From: Clostridia bacterium
Lineage (GTDB): Bacteria > Bacillota > Clostridia > UMGS1810
Length of the DNA: 18,834 nt
Assembly (NCBI GenBank): GCA_017629325.1
Contig: JAGBXL010000071.1
Coordinates: 1 to 18,834 of the forward strand
Reading direction: 5' to 3'
Within the stretch, counting starts at the first letter, position 1, and each line of letters starts with the position of its first letter. The notes below the pieces were generated by a model. That model made no database searches, was not told the DNA's origin, and saw only the letters and a program-made list of their open reading frames with translations. Shown in pieces: positions 1 to 8,163 of the stretch. Both the position numbers and the translations under genes were made by a program.

Positions 1-285
1 CAAAGAATATGCAGAGCCATATATGTCGAATTCTATGCCTTCACAGTTTACTCTCACATTAATATCATGAGTATCATAAGTTTTGGCAAGTGTGCGTATG
101 GCATTTGATTTATTCATACCGCCAAGATTTAATTCTCCAACCCTCACGCCTTCATATATATTATCGGATGATGCCTTAAAAAGCACAAAGCTGCAAAATC
201 CTATGCATATAACAAGGATCGCAGAAATTATACTTAAAAGCACCACCGTTTTTTTCTTGTTTTTATTTTTTTCTATATCTGACAT
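1..285 (-). CDS. VanW/YoaR-like membrane-anchored protein, N-terminal fragment
   Basis: Ninety-five codons are open from an ATG at 285 to the window edge, so only the N-terminus is visible. The start follows a GGGGGA ribosome-binding site eight bases upstream. Residues 2-12 are very lysine-rich and are followed by one hydrophobic segment (about 13-36), giving a cytoplasmic N-terminus and an extracellular remainder. After it comes EGVRVGELNLGGMNKSNA (about 45-62), which fits the opening of the putative peptidoglycan-binding domain (PG_binding_4) that precedes VanW domains in clostridial YoaR-like proteins: a short beta strand, a Gly-Gly-Met turn, then a helix. The family is thought to act at the cell wall, but its biochemical role is poorly defined. 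The rest of the gene, including any VanW domain, is outside the window. Recognition rests on this short motif only, so the family call is moderate. Confidence 0.6.
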   Translation of the reverse strand, partial: MSDIEKNKNKKKTVVLLSIISAILVICIGFCSFVLFKASSDNIYEGVRVGELNLGGMNKSNAIRTLAKTYDTHDINVRVNCEGIEFDIYGSAYSL

Positions 286-360
286 CTATAAGTCCCCCAA
301 AGACTATCTGCATATATCTATAATATGCTTTTGGCTTTTAATTTATAATTTAAAAATAAT

Positions 361-388
361 GTCTTGGCGGAGATTACTCCGCCAAGAC
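361..388 (-). terminator. Rho-independent terminator of nifJ
   Basis: GTCTTGGCGGAG and CTCCGCCAAGAC form a perfect 12-bp GC-rich stem with a four-base loop, 23 bases past the nifJ stop. On the minus strand it is followed by ATTATTTTT. It separates nifJ from the next gene on the same strand (start at 285). Confidence 0.85.
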
Positions 389-411
389 ACACATTTTATG
401 CAAAGCTTTTA

Positions 412-3400
412 TTAGTTCTGAGCCATGCGTTTGTAAACTTCATATCTTTCGATAAGATCTTTTTCAGCTTTATCGAAGAGCTGAGCTGCAATTTCAGGAT
501 ATGCTTTCTGGAGCATGAGATATCTGTTTTCGTTCATCATGAATTCTTTGATTTCGCCTGTGGGCTCTTTAGAATCAAGAACGAAAGGATTCTTGCCCTG
601 TTCTTTGAGTTCAGGGATATATCTCCAGAGGTGCCAGTAACCTGTTTCAACTGCTTTCTTTTCCTCAGCAATTGAGTTAGCCATGCCGCCTTTTGTTTTG
701 ATACCATGGTTGATACATGGAGCATAAGCAATGATAAGTGAAGGACCGGGATAGCTTTCAGCTTCTTTAATTGCTGTGAGAGCCTGCTGCATGTTAGCAC
801 CAAGAGCAATCTGAGCAACATAAACATAGCCATAGGTTGTTGCAATCATACCAAGGTCTTTTTTCTTTGTTTTCATACCGGAAGCAGCAAATTTAGCAAC
901 AGCAGCGGTAGGTGTTGCTTTTGAAGCCTGTCCGCCTGTGTTGGAGTAAACTTCGGTATCTACAACGAAGATGTTGATGTCTTCGCCAGAAGCGATAACA
1001 TGGTCAAGACCGCCGTAACCGATATCATAAGCCCAACCGTCGCCACCGAATACCCACTGTGATTTCTTAACGAGGAAATCGCATCTGTCGGCAATCTGTT
1101 TGATGATAGGATCATTCTTATCAGCACTTTCGAGAGCTGATTCAATATCCATAGCAGCATCTTTGGAAGCCTCGGCATTAACTTTACCTGCAATCCAAGC
1201 ATTGAATGCATCAGCGAGTTCTGCACTGCAGCCACTTTCAATAGCCTGTTTCATTAAGGATTCAAGGTTCTTTCTTACTTTCTTAACAGCAAGAACCATA
1301 CCAAGACCAAATTCAGCGTTATCTTCGAAGAGTGAGTTAGCCCAAGCGGGACCTTTGCCTTCTTCGTTTTTGCAGTAAGGCATTGAAGGAGCAGAGCCAC
1401 CCCAGATTGAAGTACAACCTGTTGCGTTTGCAACGAGCATTCTGTCGCCGAAGAGCTGTGTGATGAGTTTGATATAAGGTGTTTCACCACAACCTGCACA
1501 AGCACCTGAGAATTCGAGCATTGGTGTTGCGAACTGTGAGTTCTTAACATTTTTAGTGATATCTATATCTTTCTGTTTTGTAGGAACTGTCATTGCATAT
1601 TCCCAGTTAGGAGCTTCGCATTCAACTTCTGCGATTGGTTTCATAACGAGAGCTTTTTCTTTAGCAGGACATACATTAGCACAAACTCCGCAACCAAGAC
1701 AGTCGAGAGGAGATACCTGAATTCTGTATTGCATTCCTGCTAAACCTGTTGCAGCTTTTGTTTCAAAGCTTGCAGGCTTATTAGCTGCTTCTTCTTCTGT
1801 GAGAAGAACAGGACGGATAGCAGCATGAGGACAAACGAGTGAACACTGGTTACACTGAATACATTTTGTGATATCCCATGCAGGAACGTTTACAGCAACA
1901 CCGCGTTTTTCATATCTTGATGTGCCTGTTTCAAATGTGCCTGCTTCTTTATCGTTACCAACGAATGTGCTAACAGGGAGTTTGTAACCTCTCTGAGCGT
2001 TAACAGGAGCAACGATATCGGAAATAAACTGGGGAACTTCTGCTTTAGCTTCTTCATTATCTACTGCATCTTTCCATGAAGCAGGAACTTTAACTTCGTG
2101 GAGAGCTTCAATAGCACCGTCAACGGCAGCATAGTTCATATTAACGATTTCATCGCCTTTTTTGCCATAAGTTTTCTTAATAGCAGCTTTGATGAGTTCA
2201 ACTGCCTGATCATAAGGAATAACATTAGCAAGCTTAAAGAATGCACTCTGTGTTACCATGTTGATTCTTGTGGGCCCGAGACCTACTTTAACTGCAACAT
2301 CAACAGCATTTATTGTGTAGAATTTAATTTCGTTTTCGGCGATATATTTCTTAACAGCTGCAGGAAGTTTTTCGTCGAGTTCTTCATCTGTCCATACACA
2401 GTTAAGAAGGAATGTGCCGCCTTTTTTAAGACCTTCTAAGATATCATACTGATATACATAAGCAGGTTTGTGGCAAGCAATATAGTCTGCTTCGTCGAGA
2501 AGGTAAGTTGATTTAATAGGTTTCTTACCAAATCTTAAGTGAGACATTGTTACGCCGCCAGACTTTTTGGAGTCGTAATCAAAATATGCCTGAGCATAGA
2601 GATCGGTGTTATCACCAATGATTTTGATGGCATCTTTATTAGCACCAACTGTACCGTCGGAACCAAAGCCCCAGAATTTACAACGTGTTGTGCCTTCGGG
2701 AGCAGCGTTGATTCTTTCGCCAAGTTCAAGTGAAAGATTTGTAACATCATCTACGATACCAATGGTAAAGCCGTTTTTGGGCTCAGCTTTATCAAGGTTA
2801 GCAAATACAGCTGCAAGCTGAGTTGGGGTTGTGTCTTTAGAACCAAGACCATAACGACCGCCAACAATAACAGGAGCATCTTTTTTGCCGAGGAAAAGGT
2901 TACAGATATCAAGATAAAGAGGTTCGCCAAGTGAACCGGGTTCTTTTGTTCTGTCGAGAACAGCTATTTTCTTAACTGTTTTTGGCATAACATCAAAGAA
3001 ATATTTAGCAGAGAAAGGTCTGTAAAGGTGAACTTTTATAACGCCCACTTTCTGACCTGCTGCATTTAAATAATCAACAGTTTCTTCGAGAGCTTCTGTT
3101 ACAGAACCCATAGCTACGATAATCTTTTCAGAATCGGCTGCACCGTAGTATGTGAAAGGAGCATAGTCTCTACCTGTGATTTTTGAAATTTCTTTCATAT
3201 AATCAGCAACGATATCGGGAAGAGCATCGTAGTATTTATTAGAAGCTTCTCTGCCCTGGAAGTAGATATCGGAGTTCTGAGCTGTACCTCTTAAAACTGG
3301 GTGTTCAGGATTTAAAGCTCTGTCTTTAAATGCTTTTATAGCATCCATATCTACAAGGTTTTTAAGATCTTCATAATCCATAACTTCAACTTTCTGAATT

Positions 3401-3936
3401 TCGTGAGAAGTTCTGAAACCATCAAAGAAGTGAACAAAAGGAACTCTGCCCTTAATAGAAGCTAAGTGAGCCACACCGCCAAGGTCCATTGTTTCCTGAA
3501 CAGAGCCTGATGCGAGCATAGCAAAGCCTGTCTGACGGCAAGCCATAACGTCCTGATGATCACCGAAGATGTTAAGAGCGTGAGCAGCAATAGCTCTGGC
3601 ACTTACATGGAATACGCAAGGAAGAAGTTCACCTGCGATTTTATACATATTGGGGATCATAAGAAGAAGACCCTGAGATGCTGTGAATGTTGTGGTGAGT
3701 GCTCCTGCCTGAAGTGAACCATGAACTGCACCTGCAGCACCTGCTTCAGACTGCATTTCAACAACATCAACGGTTTCGCCGAAGATGTTTTTGAGACCAT
3801 CTGCACTCCACTGGTCAACATTTTCTGCCATGTTTGAAGATGGAGTGATAGGATAAATAGCAGCTACTTCTGTAAACGCGTAGGCGCAATGTGCAGCAGC
3901 GCTGTTACCATCCATGGTTTTAAATTTCTTTGCCAT
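412..3936 (-). CDS. nifJ: Pyruvate:ferredoxin (flavodoxin) oxidoreductase
   Basis: A 1174-residue cytoplasmic enzyme that oxidatively decarboxylates pyruvate with CoA to acetyl-CoA and CO2 and passes electrons to ferredoxin or flavodoxin. Length and order match the one-chain homodimeric family: an N-terminal thiamine-binding domain with YPITPSSNMAE, a central domain, a two-cluster ferredoxin domain with CxxCxxCxxxCP at C692/695/698/702 and C746/749/752/756, and a C-terminal thiamine-pyrophosphate domain with GDGWAYDIG. The third, proximal cluster is served by C813, C816, C841 and C1074, so all twelve cluster ligands are present. I chose the ATG at 3936, not the in-frame ATG at 4026, because AGGAGG lies seven bases upstream and because 4026 lies within the -35 element of the promoter. 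It is transcribed alone from a strong promoter and ends at a hairpin terminator. In clostridia this enzyme links glycolysis to hydrogen or NAD(P)H formation. Identification is near certain. Confidence 0.98.
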   Translation of the reverse strand: MAKKFKTMDGNSAAAHCAYAFTEVAAIYPITPSSNMAENVDQWSADGLKNIFGETVDVVEMQSEAGAAGAVHGSLQAGALTTTFTASQGLLLMIPNMYKIAGELLPCVFHVSARAIAAHALNIFGDHQDVMACRQTGFAMLASGSVQETMDLGGVAHLASIKGRVPFVHFFDGFRTSHEIQKVEVMDYEDLKNLVDMDAIKAFKDRALNPEHPVLRGTAQNSDIYFQGREASNKYYDALPDIVADYMKEISKITGRDYAPFTYYGAADSEKIIVAMGSVTEALEETVDYLNAAGQKVGVIKVHLYRPFSAKYFFDVMPKTVKKIAVLDRTKEPGSLGEPLYLDICNLFLGKKDAPVIVGGRYGLGSKDTTPTQLAAVFANLDKAEPKNGFTIGIVDDVTNLSLELGERINAAPEGTTRCKFWGFGSDGTVGANKDAIKIIGDNTDLYAQAYFDYDSKKSGGVTMSHLRFGKKPIKSTYLLDEADYIACHKPAYVYQYDILEGLKKGGTFLLNCVWTDEELDEKLPAAVKKYIAENEIKFYTINAVDVAVKVGLGPTRINMVTQSAFFKLANVIPYDQAVELIKAAIKKTYGKKGDEIVNMNYAAVDGAIEALHEVKVPASWKDAVDNEEAKAEVPQFISDIVAPVNAQRGYKLPVSTFVGNDKEAGTFETGTSRYEKRGVAVNVPAWDITKCIQCNQCSLVCPHAAIRPVLLTEEEAANKPASFETKAATGLAGMQYRIQVSPLDCLGCGVCANVCPAKEKALVMKPIAEVECEAPNWEYAMTVPTKQKDIDITKNVKNSQFATPMLEFSGACAGCGETPYIKLITQLFGDRMLVANATGCTSIWGGSAPSMPYCKNEEGKGPAWANSLFEDNAEFGLGMVLAVKKVRKNLESLMKQAIESGCSAELADAFNAWIAGKVNAEASKDAAMDIESALESADKNDPIIKQIADRCDFLVKKSQWVFGGDGWAYDIGYGGLDHVIASGEDINIFVVDTEVYSNTGGQASKATPTAAVAKFAASGMKTKKKDLGMIATTYGYVYVAQIALGANMQQALTAIKEAESYPGPSLIIAYAPCINHGIKTKGGMANSIAEEKKAVETGYWHLWRYIPELKEQGKNPFVLDSKEPTGEIKEFMMNENRYLMLQKAYPEIAAQLFDKAEKDLIERYEVYKRMAQN

Positions 3937-3997
3937 TTTTTTACCTCCTGTTAAACTTTTATATATATATTTTTTATCAATATAAATATTCGAATAC

Positions 3998-4026
3998 ATT
4001 ATACCACAACTCAAAGGATTTTTCAA
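3998..4026 (-). promoter_or_regulatory. Sigma-A promoter of nifJ
   Basis: On the minus strand TTGAAA (4021-4026) and TATAAT (3998-4003) are separated by exactly 17 bases. Transcription would begin near 3991, giving a leader of about 55 bases with AGGAGG before the ATG at 3936. This rules out the longer reading frame that starts at 4026. Confidence 0.85.
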
Positions 4027-4132
4027 ATATTTTTTAATATTTTTTTGACCAATTTTACTATCTGTTATAAATTCATAATTAGGGCATATTGTATATGTTG
4101 TTTTTCATTGTTTTTTCATTTTAATTCTTATA

Positions 4133-4161
4133 TTGTAAGAAGGCAAAATTTATGTTATAAT
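4133..4161 (+). promoter_or_regulatory. Sigma-A promoter of rqcH, extended -10
   Basis: TTGTAA (4133-4138), a 17-base spacer and TATAAT (4156-4161), with TG at 4153-4154 making an extended -10 (TGTTATAAT). Transcription would begin near 4168, leaving a leader of about 85 bases. Confidence 0.8.
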
Positions 4162-4253
4162 TTGAAAATATAATATTAAACAGCTTTCTTAAAGACCTTG
4201 CAAAAGATTAACTTTTAAGACCACTGATTTCTATTAAAGAAGGTGATTACAAT

Positions 4254-6029
4254 ATGGCACTTGACGGCATTACCATTTCAGCTCTATGCTATGAACTAAA
4301 TGAAAAGCTCTCCGGCGGAAGAATAGATAAAATTCATCAGCCCGAAAGAGACGAGCTTATTATATCTGTGAGAACATTTGGCGGTGCATATAAGCTTCTT
4401 ATTTGTGCAAACCCCTCCTACCCCAGAATTCACATAACAAATTCTCAAAAAGAAAATCCACAGAAACCGCCTATGTTTTGTATGCTTTTGAGAAAGCATC
4501 TTTCAAGCGGAAAAATTCTTTCGGTAAGTCAGGACGGCTTTGAAAGAATTATTAAAATAGCTATTGAAAGCTATGACGAAATGGGCTTTCTTTCTGAAAA
4601 AACACTTATTATAGAAATAATGGGAAAACATTCAAATATTATTCTTACTGATAAAGACGGGAAAATTCTTGATAGTATCATACATGTTGATATATCGGTA
4701 AGCAGCATAAGGCAGGTTCTCCCGGGGCTTATGTATGAGATAGCTCCATCGCAAAACAAAAAAAATCCTCTTTGTGCTTCATTTGAAGATGTTTTGTTTT
4801 CTCTTTCACATAGCGAAAAGGAAATTTGGAAACAGCTTTTAGATAGCTACACCGGAATAAGCCCGCTTGTTTCAAGAGAGGCGGTGCACCGTGCCCTTGG
4901 AAGATGCGATTATTTAGGCATTGAAGCTTCAAGAGAAGATTTTGAAAATGTTGCAAAAGAATTTTGTGAAATTATAAGCTGTGCTAAAGAAAAAAGCTTT
5001 AACCCCTGCATAATAATTGATAATGATTCCAGCAAGCTTTTGGATTTTTGCTCTGTTCACATATCACAGTATCAAAGCCTTGCCAAAATTGAACACTACG
5101 GCTCTGTGAGTGATGCTTTAGAAGATTTTTACACCAAAAAGGCTGCAAGCGAGAGCATACGCCAAAGAAGCGGCGACCTTTTAAAATTTTTGCAAACTGC
5201 TCTTGAAAGATGCTATAAAAAACTTCAAATTCAAGACCAGACGCTAAAAAAAGCCGCAAAACGAGAAAAATACAAAATGTACGGCGACCTTTTAACTGCA
5301 AATATTTACAGAATAAATCAGGGAATGACAGAAATAGCCCTGGAAAACTTTTATTCCGAAAATATGGAAGAAATAAAAATTCCTCTTAAAGAGGAACTCA
5401 CTCCTTCCCAGAATGCACAAAGATATTATGTTAAATATAATAAGGAAAAAACCGCAGAGCTTGAAACATTAAAGCAAAAAAAATTAAACGAAGAAGAAAT
5501 AAACTACTTGGAATCTGTACAGGAAGCAGTTGTACGCTGCGAAACAAACAGTGAAATATTGCAGATAAGAAATGAGCTTATTGAAGAGGGCTACCTTAAA
5601 AATAAAGGCAGGCTTTTAAAAAAGAAAAAAGAAACCATAACCCCCATGCACTTTGTGAGCGATGACGGGTATGACATTTATGTTGGCAAAAACAACAGGC
5701 AAAACGACTATGTTACACTTAAGCTTTCAAGAAGCACAGATATATGGTTTCACACAAAGGAAATTCACGGCTGCCATGCAATAGTTAAAACAAGCGATGC
5801 AATGCAGGTGCCCGACGAAACCTACATGCAGGCGGCACGCCTTGCAGCTTTTTATTCTAAAGGCAGAGGCTCCGAAAATGTTCCCGTGGATTATACCGAG
5901 GTTAAAAATGTTAAAAAACCATCGGGAGCAAAGCCCGGTATGGTTATTTATGCCAGCTACAACACCCTTTATGTTACACCCTCAGAAGAAGAAAAAGAAA
6001 GGCTTTTGGCTAATAAGGACAAGAGCTAA
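4254..6029 (+). CDS. rqcH: RqcH / NFACT family ribosome-quality-control protein
   Basis: A 591-residue cytoplasmic protein of the NFACT family, often annotated as fibronectin-binding protein A. In Bacillus subtilis RqcH binds 50S subunits blocked by peptidyl-tRNA and recruits alanyl-tRNA to add a C-terminal alanine tail as a degradation signal. Visible parts are the NFACT-N domain starting MALDGIT with conserved D4, a lysine- and glutamate-rich coiled-coil middle (about 295-445), and the C-terminal NFACT-R domain with YVGKNNRQNDYVT and STDIWFHTKEIHGCHA (about 475-510). The usual Asp-Arg pair needed for tailing is Glu97-Arg98 here (DGFERII), a conservative change. The start follows AAGAAGGTGAT seven bases upstream. 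It has its own extended -10 promoter and is followed on the same strand by rpsT, which has a separate promoter. No strong terminator is visible between the two. Family assignment is secure; activity is inferred. Confidence 0.95.
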   Translation: MALDGITISALCYELNEKLSGGRIDKIHQPERDELIISVRTFGGAYKLLICANPSYPRIHITNSQKENPQKPPMFCMLLRKHLSSGKILSVSQDGFERIIKIAIESYDEMGFLSEKTLIIEIMGKHSNIILTDKDGKILDSIIHVDISVSSIRQVLPGLMYEIAPSQNKKNPLCASFEDVLFSLSHSEKEIWKQLLDSYTGISPLVSREAVHRALGRCDYLGIEASREDFENVAKEFCEIISCAKEKSFNPCIIIDNDSSKLLDFCSVHISQYQSLAKIEHYGSVSDALEDFYTKKAASESIRQRSGDLLKFLQTALERCYKKLQIQDQTLKKAAKREKYKMYGDLLTANIYRINQGMTEIALENFYSENMEEIKIPLKEELTPSQNAQRYYVKYNKEKTAELETLKQKKLNEEEINYLESVQEAVVRCETNSEILQIRNELIEEGYLKNKGRLLKKKKETITPMHFVSDDGYDIYVGKNNRQNDYVTLKLSRSTDIWFHTKEIHGCHAIVKTSDAMQVPDETYMQAARLAAFYSKGRGSENVPVDYTEVKNVKKPSGAKPGMVIYASYNTLYVTPSEEEKERLLANKDKS

Positions 6030-6126
6030 AATGCTTTATTTTTAGTGAATTTTGCCTATCTTATATACATTCAACATGATTTTAAGGTGATATATCCACA
6101 TATTTCAATAAAATTAAAATTCACAC

Positions 6127-6155
6127 TTGATTTTTGGATTATACTGTGTTATAAT
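6127..6155 (+). promoter_or_regulatory. Sigma-A promoter of rpsT, extended -10
   Basis: TTGATT (6127-6132), a 17-base spacer and TATAAT (6150-6155), with TG at 6147-6148. Transcription would begin near 6162, so the leader is only about 34 bases and is mostly the ribosome-binding site. This also excludes the longer reading frame from the ATG at 6127. Confidence 0.82.
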
Positions 6156-6182
6156 ACATCTTACTGATGATAAAATGCAATT

Positions 6183-6190
6183 GGAGGTGA
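6183..6190 (+). promoter_or_regulatory. Strong Shine-Dalgarno fixing the TTG start of rpsT
   Basis: GGAGGTGA is an eight-base match to the 16S rRNA tail, five bases before TTG at 6196. It settles the start, because S20 proteins begin M-P-N-I-K-S-A and only the TTG yields that N-terminus. Confidence 0.85.
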
Positions 6191-6195
6191 GTATA

Positions 6196-6462
6196 TTGCC
6201 TAATATCAAATCCGCTAAAAAGAGAGTTAAAGTTATTGCTACTAAAACACTCAAAAACCAGATGATTAAATCTAATCTTAAAACTTGCATAAAGAACTTT
6301 GATGCTTTAGTTGAAAAAGCTGACAAAGCAAATGCTGTTGAAGCTTGCAAATTAGCATTCAAGAAGATTGACCAGGCCGTTGCTAAAGGTATTCTTCACA
6401 AAAACACAGCTGCAAGAAAAAAAGCTCAGCTTAGCATAAAGCTCAATAAAATCGGTGCCTAA
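6196..6462 (+). CDS. rpsT: 30S ribosomal protein S20
   Basis: An 88-residue, lysine- and alanine-rich helical protein that binds 16S rRNA in the small subunit. The N-terminus MPNIKSAKKRVK, the internal LKTCIKNFD and the C-terminal GILHKNTAARKKAQLS are diagnostic of S20, and the length is normal for the family. Translation starts at TTG (6196-6198), not ATG. S20 in Escherichia coli also uses UUG, where the weak codon takes part in feedback control; whether that holds here is inference. The gene has its own promoter and is closed by an intrinsic terminator 13 bases after the stop, so it is a single-gene transcript apart from possible read-through from rqcH. Base composition is like that of its neighbours. 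Confidence 0.97.
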   Translation: MPNIKSAKKRVKVIATKTLKNQMIKSNLKTCIKNFDALVEKADKANAVEACKLAFKKIDQAVAKGILHKNTAARKKAQLSIKLNKIGA

Positions 6463-6474
6463 ATTTCCGATAGT

Positions 6475-6502
6475 AAACCTTCCCTACAAGGAAGGTTTTT
6501 TT
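6475..6502 (+). terminator. Rho-independent terminator of rpsT
   Basis: AAACCTTCC and GGAAGGTTT pair around a six-base loop (6484-6489), and the run of T extends to 6502. Classic intrinsic terminator, 13 bases after the rpsT stop codon. Confidence 0.9.
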
Positions 6503-6614
6503 GTTTCAAATAAAAAAGGGATTGTAAAAAAAGTCCGGAACGCAAAAAGGCGGAAATAAAGCCAACACAAGCATTATTCCTTCTTATAAATCTTTGAATT
6601 TAGGTTTATAGGTT

Positions 6615-6643
6615 GAAAAATATCTTTATTTAAGATATTTTTC
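6615..6643. repeat. 12-bp hairpin inside the inter-repeat stretch
   Basis: GAAAAATATCTT and AAGATATTTTTC pair perfectly around a five-base loop (6627-6631). It is AT-rich and has no T tract typical of a terminator beyond the stem itself. Confidence 0.6.
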
Positions 6644-6715
6644 TTCAGAATTATGCCTTTTTGCTATGAGCAAATCTCACCACTCGCAGTACCTTTGTAC
6701 AGCGTCGGGCTATCG

Positions 6716-6744
6716 CTCAAAGCAAGAATTTATCTTGCTTTGAG
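6716..6744. repeat. 12-bp hairpin inside the inter-repeat stretch
   Basis: CTCAAAGCAAGA and TCTTGCTTTGAG pair perfectly around ATTTA (6728-6732). No T run follows on either strand, so it is not an obvious terminator. It may be structure internal to the element. Confidence 0.65.
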
Positions 6745-6793
6745 TTCGATTTACTCATTCCGAATCATTTTTTCCTAATCCCTAAAAAGAAGC

Positions 6794-6827
6794 GGGACTG
6801 TAAAAAACAATTGTTTTTTACAGTCCC
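6794..6827 (-). terminator. Palindromic terminator of the MFS transporter gene
   Basis: Two 17-base arms (6794-6810 and 6811-6827) form a perfect palindrome built from GGGACTGTAAAAAACAA, five bases past the TAA stop at 6832. On the minus strand it is followed by CGCTTCTTTTTAGG, a weak T tract; on the plus strand it is followed by TTTTTT, so it could also stop transcription from the left. Confidence 0.7.
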
Positions 6828-6831
6828 TTTT

Positions 6832-8106
6832 TTATTCACCCTGATATTTTGGGTTTTTTATAAATTTTCTCCACGGAATATATGCCAAAAGTGATAAAAC
6901 AACCGATACAATTGCAAAGCCTATCCACGCTATTATAACTGCATTCCAGCCATAGCTATCTGCAATCCTGGGCGAAACAAAATTTGCCACAACAATGCCC
7001 AAAGATGCCATAGCATTTACTAAGCCCGAAACTGTGCCATTGCGTCCTATTTTTACAAATCGCATAGATAGGTACGGTGTGTTTACAAGGCTTACGCCTG
7101 TTGCCATTAAAACTACTATTGACATTAAGGCAACTATATACCACACATTTATTCTGCCAACAAGAGTTATGAGTGCTATAAATGGTATCATGGCACCCAT
7201 TACAATTGCCATTGTCATACATTCATTATATATCTTTTTTCTGTAAACTGCCTGCATCATAAACTTACCTGCCAAACCGGCAAGAACCGGAATTATGGTG
7301 AGAACACTTGCAACTGCAGGAGAAATATTATCATAGCTTTCAAATATCATTGTTGGTGTTATTGACTGTGCACCAAGAGCAAACAAGGATTTTAAAACAA
7401 TAACGGGTAAAAGTATAAAAAGTCCGCTTTTAAAAAGAATCGGGGCAAAGCTTCCGCTTGGGTTATTCTCATATTTTTTTATTTCAGGAAGATGGGGTAT
7501 TCCATGGTGAACAGGGTCTTCCGAAACCATTTTTCCGTCGAGAAATTTTCCCAGAATAACCCACACAACAAAAGCCACAAACAAAGATACAGATGATACA
7601 ACAAAATTTCCCTTCCAGCCGGAAACAACACCCGCTAAAATATAGCTCATAATAAGACCTGCGGTTGACGAAAATGATATGTAAAAAATAGCATTATGAC
7701 GGTGGGTTGGTGCTAAACCTTGGGATACTATTTTAAAAACACCGGGCCATATACCAAACTGAATTGCACCGTTAAATACCCATATAATAAGAATAAGATA
7801 ATAATTTTGAACAAACAAAATAAGAAGATTAGAGATTGCCGCACCGAGTACTCCAATTGCAATAAGCTTATGTGGCGAATATTTATCTGCCGCTATCCCG
7901 CCTAGTATCTGAAAAGGTGCATATACAAGGTAAAAAACTGAATTGATTGTTCCTGTTTGACTTTTGGTTAAAACATTTTCATTTACAAGATGCACCATAG
8001 CTGCACTATAACAATTTTTGGTCATATATATTATTGCATAAACTATTGCAACTGTGAAAAACAAGACAAGGCTGTACCTTTCGTTTTCCATATATTTATT
8101 TTTCAT
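6832..8106 (-). CDS. MFS transporter, resembling the organophosphate:phosphate antiporter (OPA) group
   Basis: A 424-residue integral membrane protein with about twelve hydrophobic segments in two halves joined by a polar loop (about residues 190-220, with KFLDGKMVSEDPVHHG). The first cytoplasmic loop has the MFS signature form LGGIAADKYSPHKLIA, and the N-terminal MTKNCYSAAM plus FYLVYAPFQILGG recalls GlpT/UhpT-like sugar-phosphate transporters. The start at 8106 has GGAGGAAATC immediately before it; the alternative ATG 12 codons upstream would lie at the predicted transcription start and has no such site. It has its own promoter with a palindrome over the -10. It lies downstream of the ceramidase-family and GH109-like genes on the same strand, so it may import or exchange the compound they handle. 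The substrate cannot be read from sequence. Family call is firm, subgroup moderate. Confidence 0.88.
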   Translation of the reverse strand: MKNKYMENERYSLVLFFTVAIVYAIIYMTKNCYSAAMVHLVNENVLTKSQTGTINSVFYLVYAPFQILGGIAADKYSPHKLIAIGVLGAAISNLLILFVQNYYLILIIWVFNGAIQFGIWPGVFKIVSQGLAPTHRHNAIFYISFSSTAGLIMSYILAGVVSGWKGNFVVSSVSLFVAFVVWVILGKFLDGKMVSEDPVHHGIPHLPEIKKYENNPSGSFAPILFKSGLFILLPVIVLKSLFALGAQSITPTMIFESYDNISPAVASVLTIIPVLAGLAGKFMMQAVYRKKIYNECMTMAIVMGAMIPFIALITLVGRINVWYIVALMSIVVLMATGVSLVNTPYLSMRFVKIGRNGTVSGLVNAMASLGIVVANFVSPRIADSYGWNAVIIAWIGFAIVSVVLSLLAYIPWRKFIKNPKYQGE

Positions 8107-8142
8107 GATTTCCTCCAATGTAAATTCTTCAAAAAATAACAA

Positions 8143-8163
8143 GAGTATTGTATCATAATACTC
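8143..8163. promoter_or_regulatory. Palindrome over the transporter -10, candidate operator
   Basis: GAGTATT and AATACTC (8143-8149, 8157-8163) flank seven bases and cover the -10 element. A repressor bound here would block the transporter promoter. No regulator gene is adjacent, and I do not recognise the motif. Confidence 0.4.

Larger units (their letters stand above)
3937..4253. other. Divergent intergenic region nifJ / rqcH
   Basis: This 317-base AT-rich gap has no gene. It holds the nifJ promoter and leader on the left (minus strand) and the rqcH promoter and leader on the right (plus strand). The two -35 elements are 106 bases apart. I see no riboswitch-like fold or clear operator between them. 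Confidence 0.7.
6509..6836. repeat. Non-coding stretch bounded by inverted copies of one motif; possible miniature element
   Basis: The gap between rpsT and the transporter gene has no plausible gene. Its two ends carry the same sequence in opposite orientation: 6509-6531 and the complement of 6814-6836 agree at 22 of 23 positions, with core GGGAYTGTAAAAAA. The right copy runs into the stop codon of the transporter gene and also forms one arm of its terminator. A third copy of the core, in plus orientation, lies at 6794-6807 as the other terminator arm. Between the ends are two perfect 12-bp hairpins and otherwise AT-rich sequence. This could be a decayed miniature inverted-repeat element or simply a terminator with a stray half copy. 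No clear target-site duplication is visible. Confidence 0.45.

Noticed and set aside
2098..2439. Open frame on the plus strand inside nifJ
   Set aside because: It is antisense to well-conserved nifJ coding sequence, with no ribosome-binding site or family features. The same applies to other frames within nifJ, rqcH, clpE and pckA.
3937..4026. Thirty-codon N-terminal extension of nifJ from the ATG at 4026
   Set aside because: It overlaps the -35 and -10 of the promoter, has no ribosome-binding site, and the family N-terminus begins at the ATG at 3936.
3937..4253. Riboswitch or small RNA in the divergent gap
   Set aside because: The AT-rich sequence shows only promoters and short leaders, with no conserved fold I recognise.
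8107..8142. Twelve-codon extension of the MFS protein
   Set aside because: The ATG at 8142 is at the predicted transcription start; the ATG at 8106 has a strong Shine-Dalgarno.
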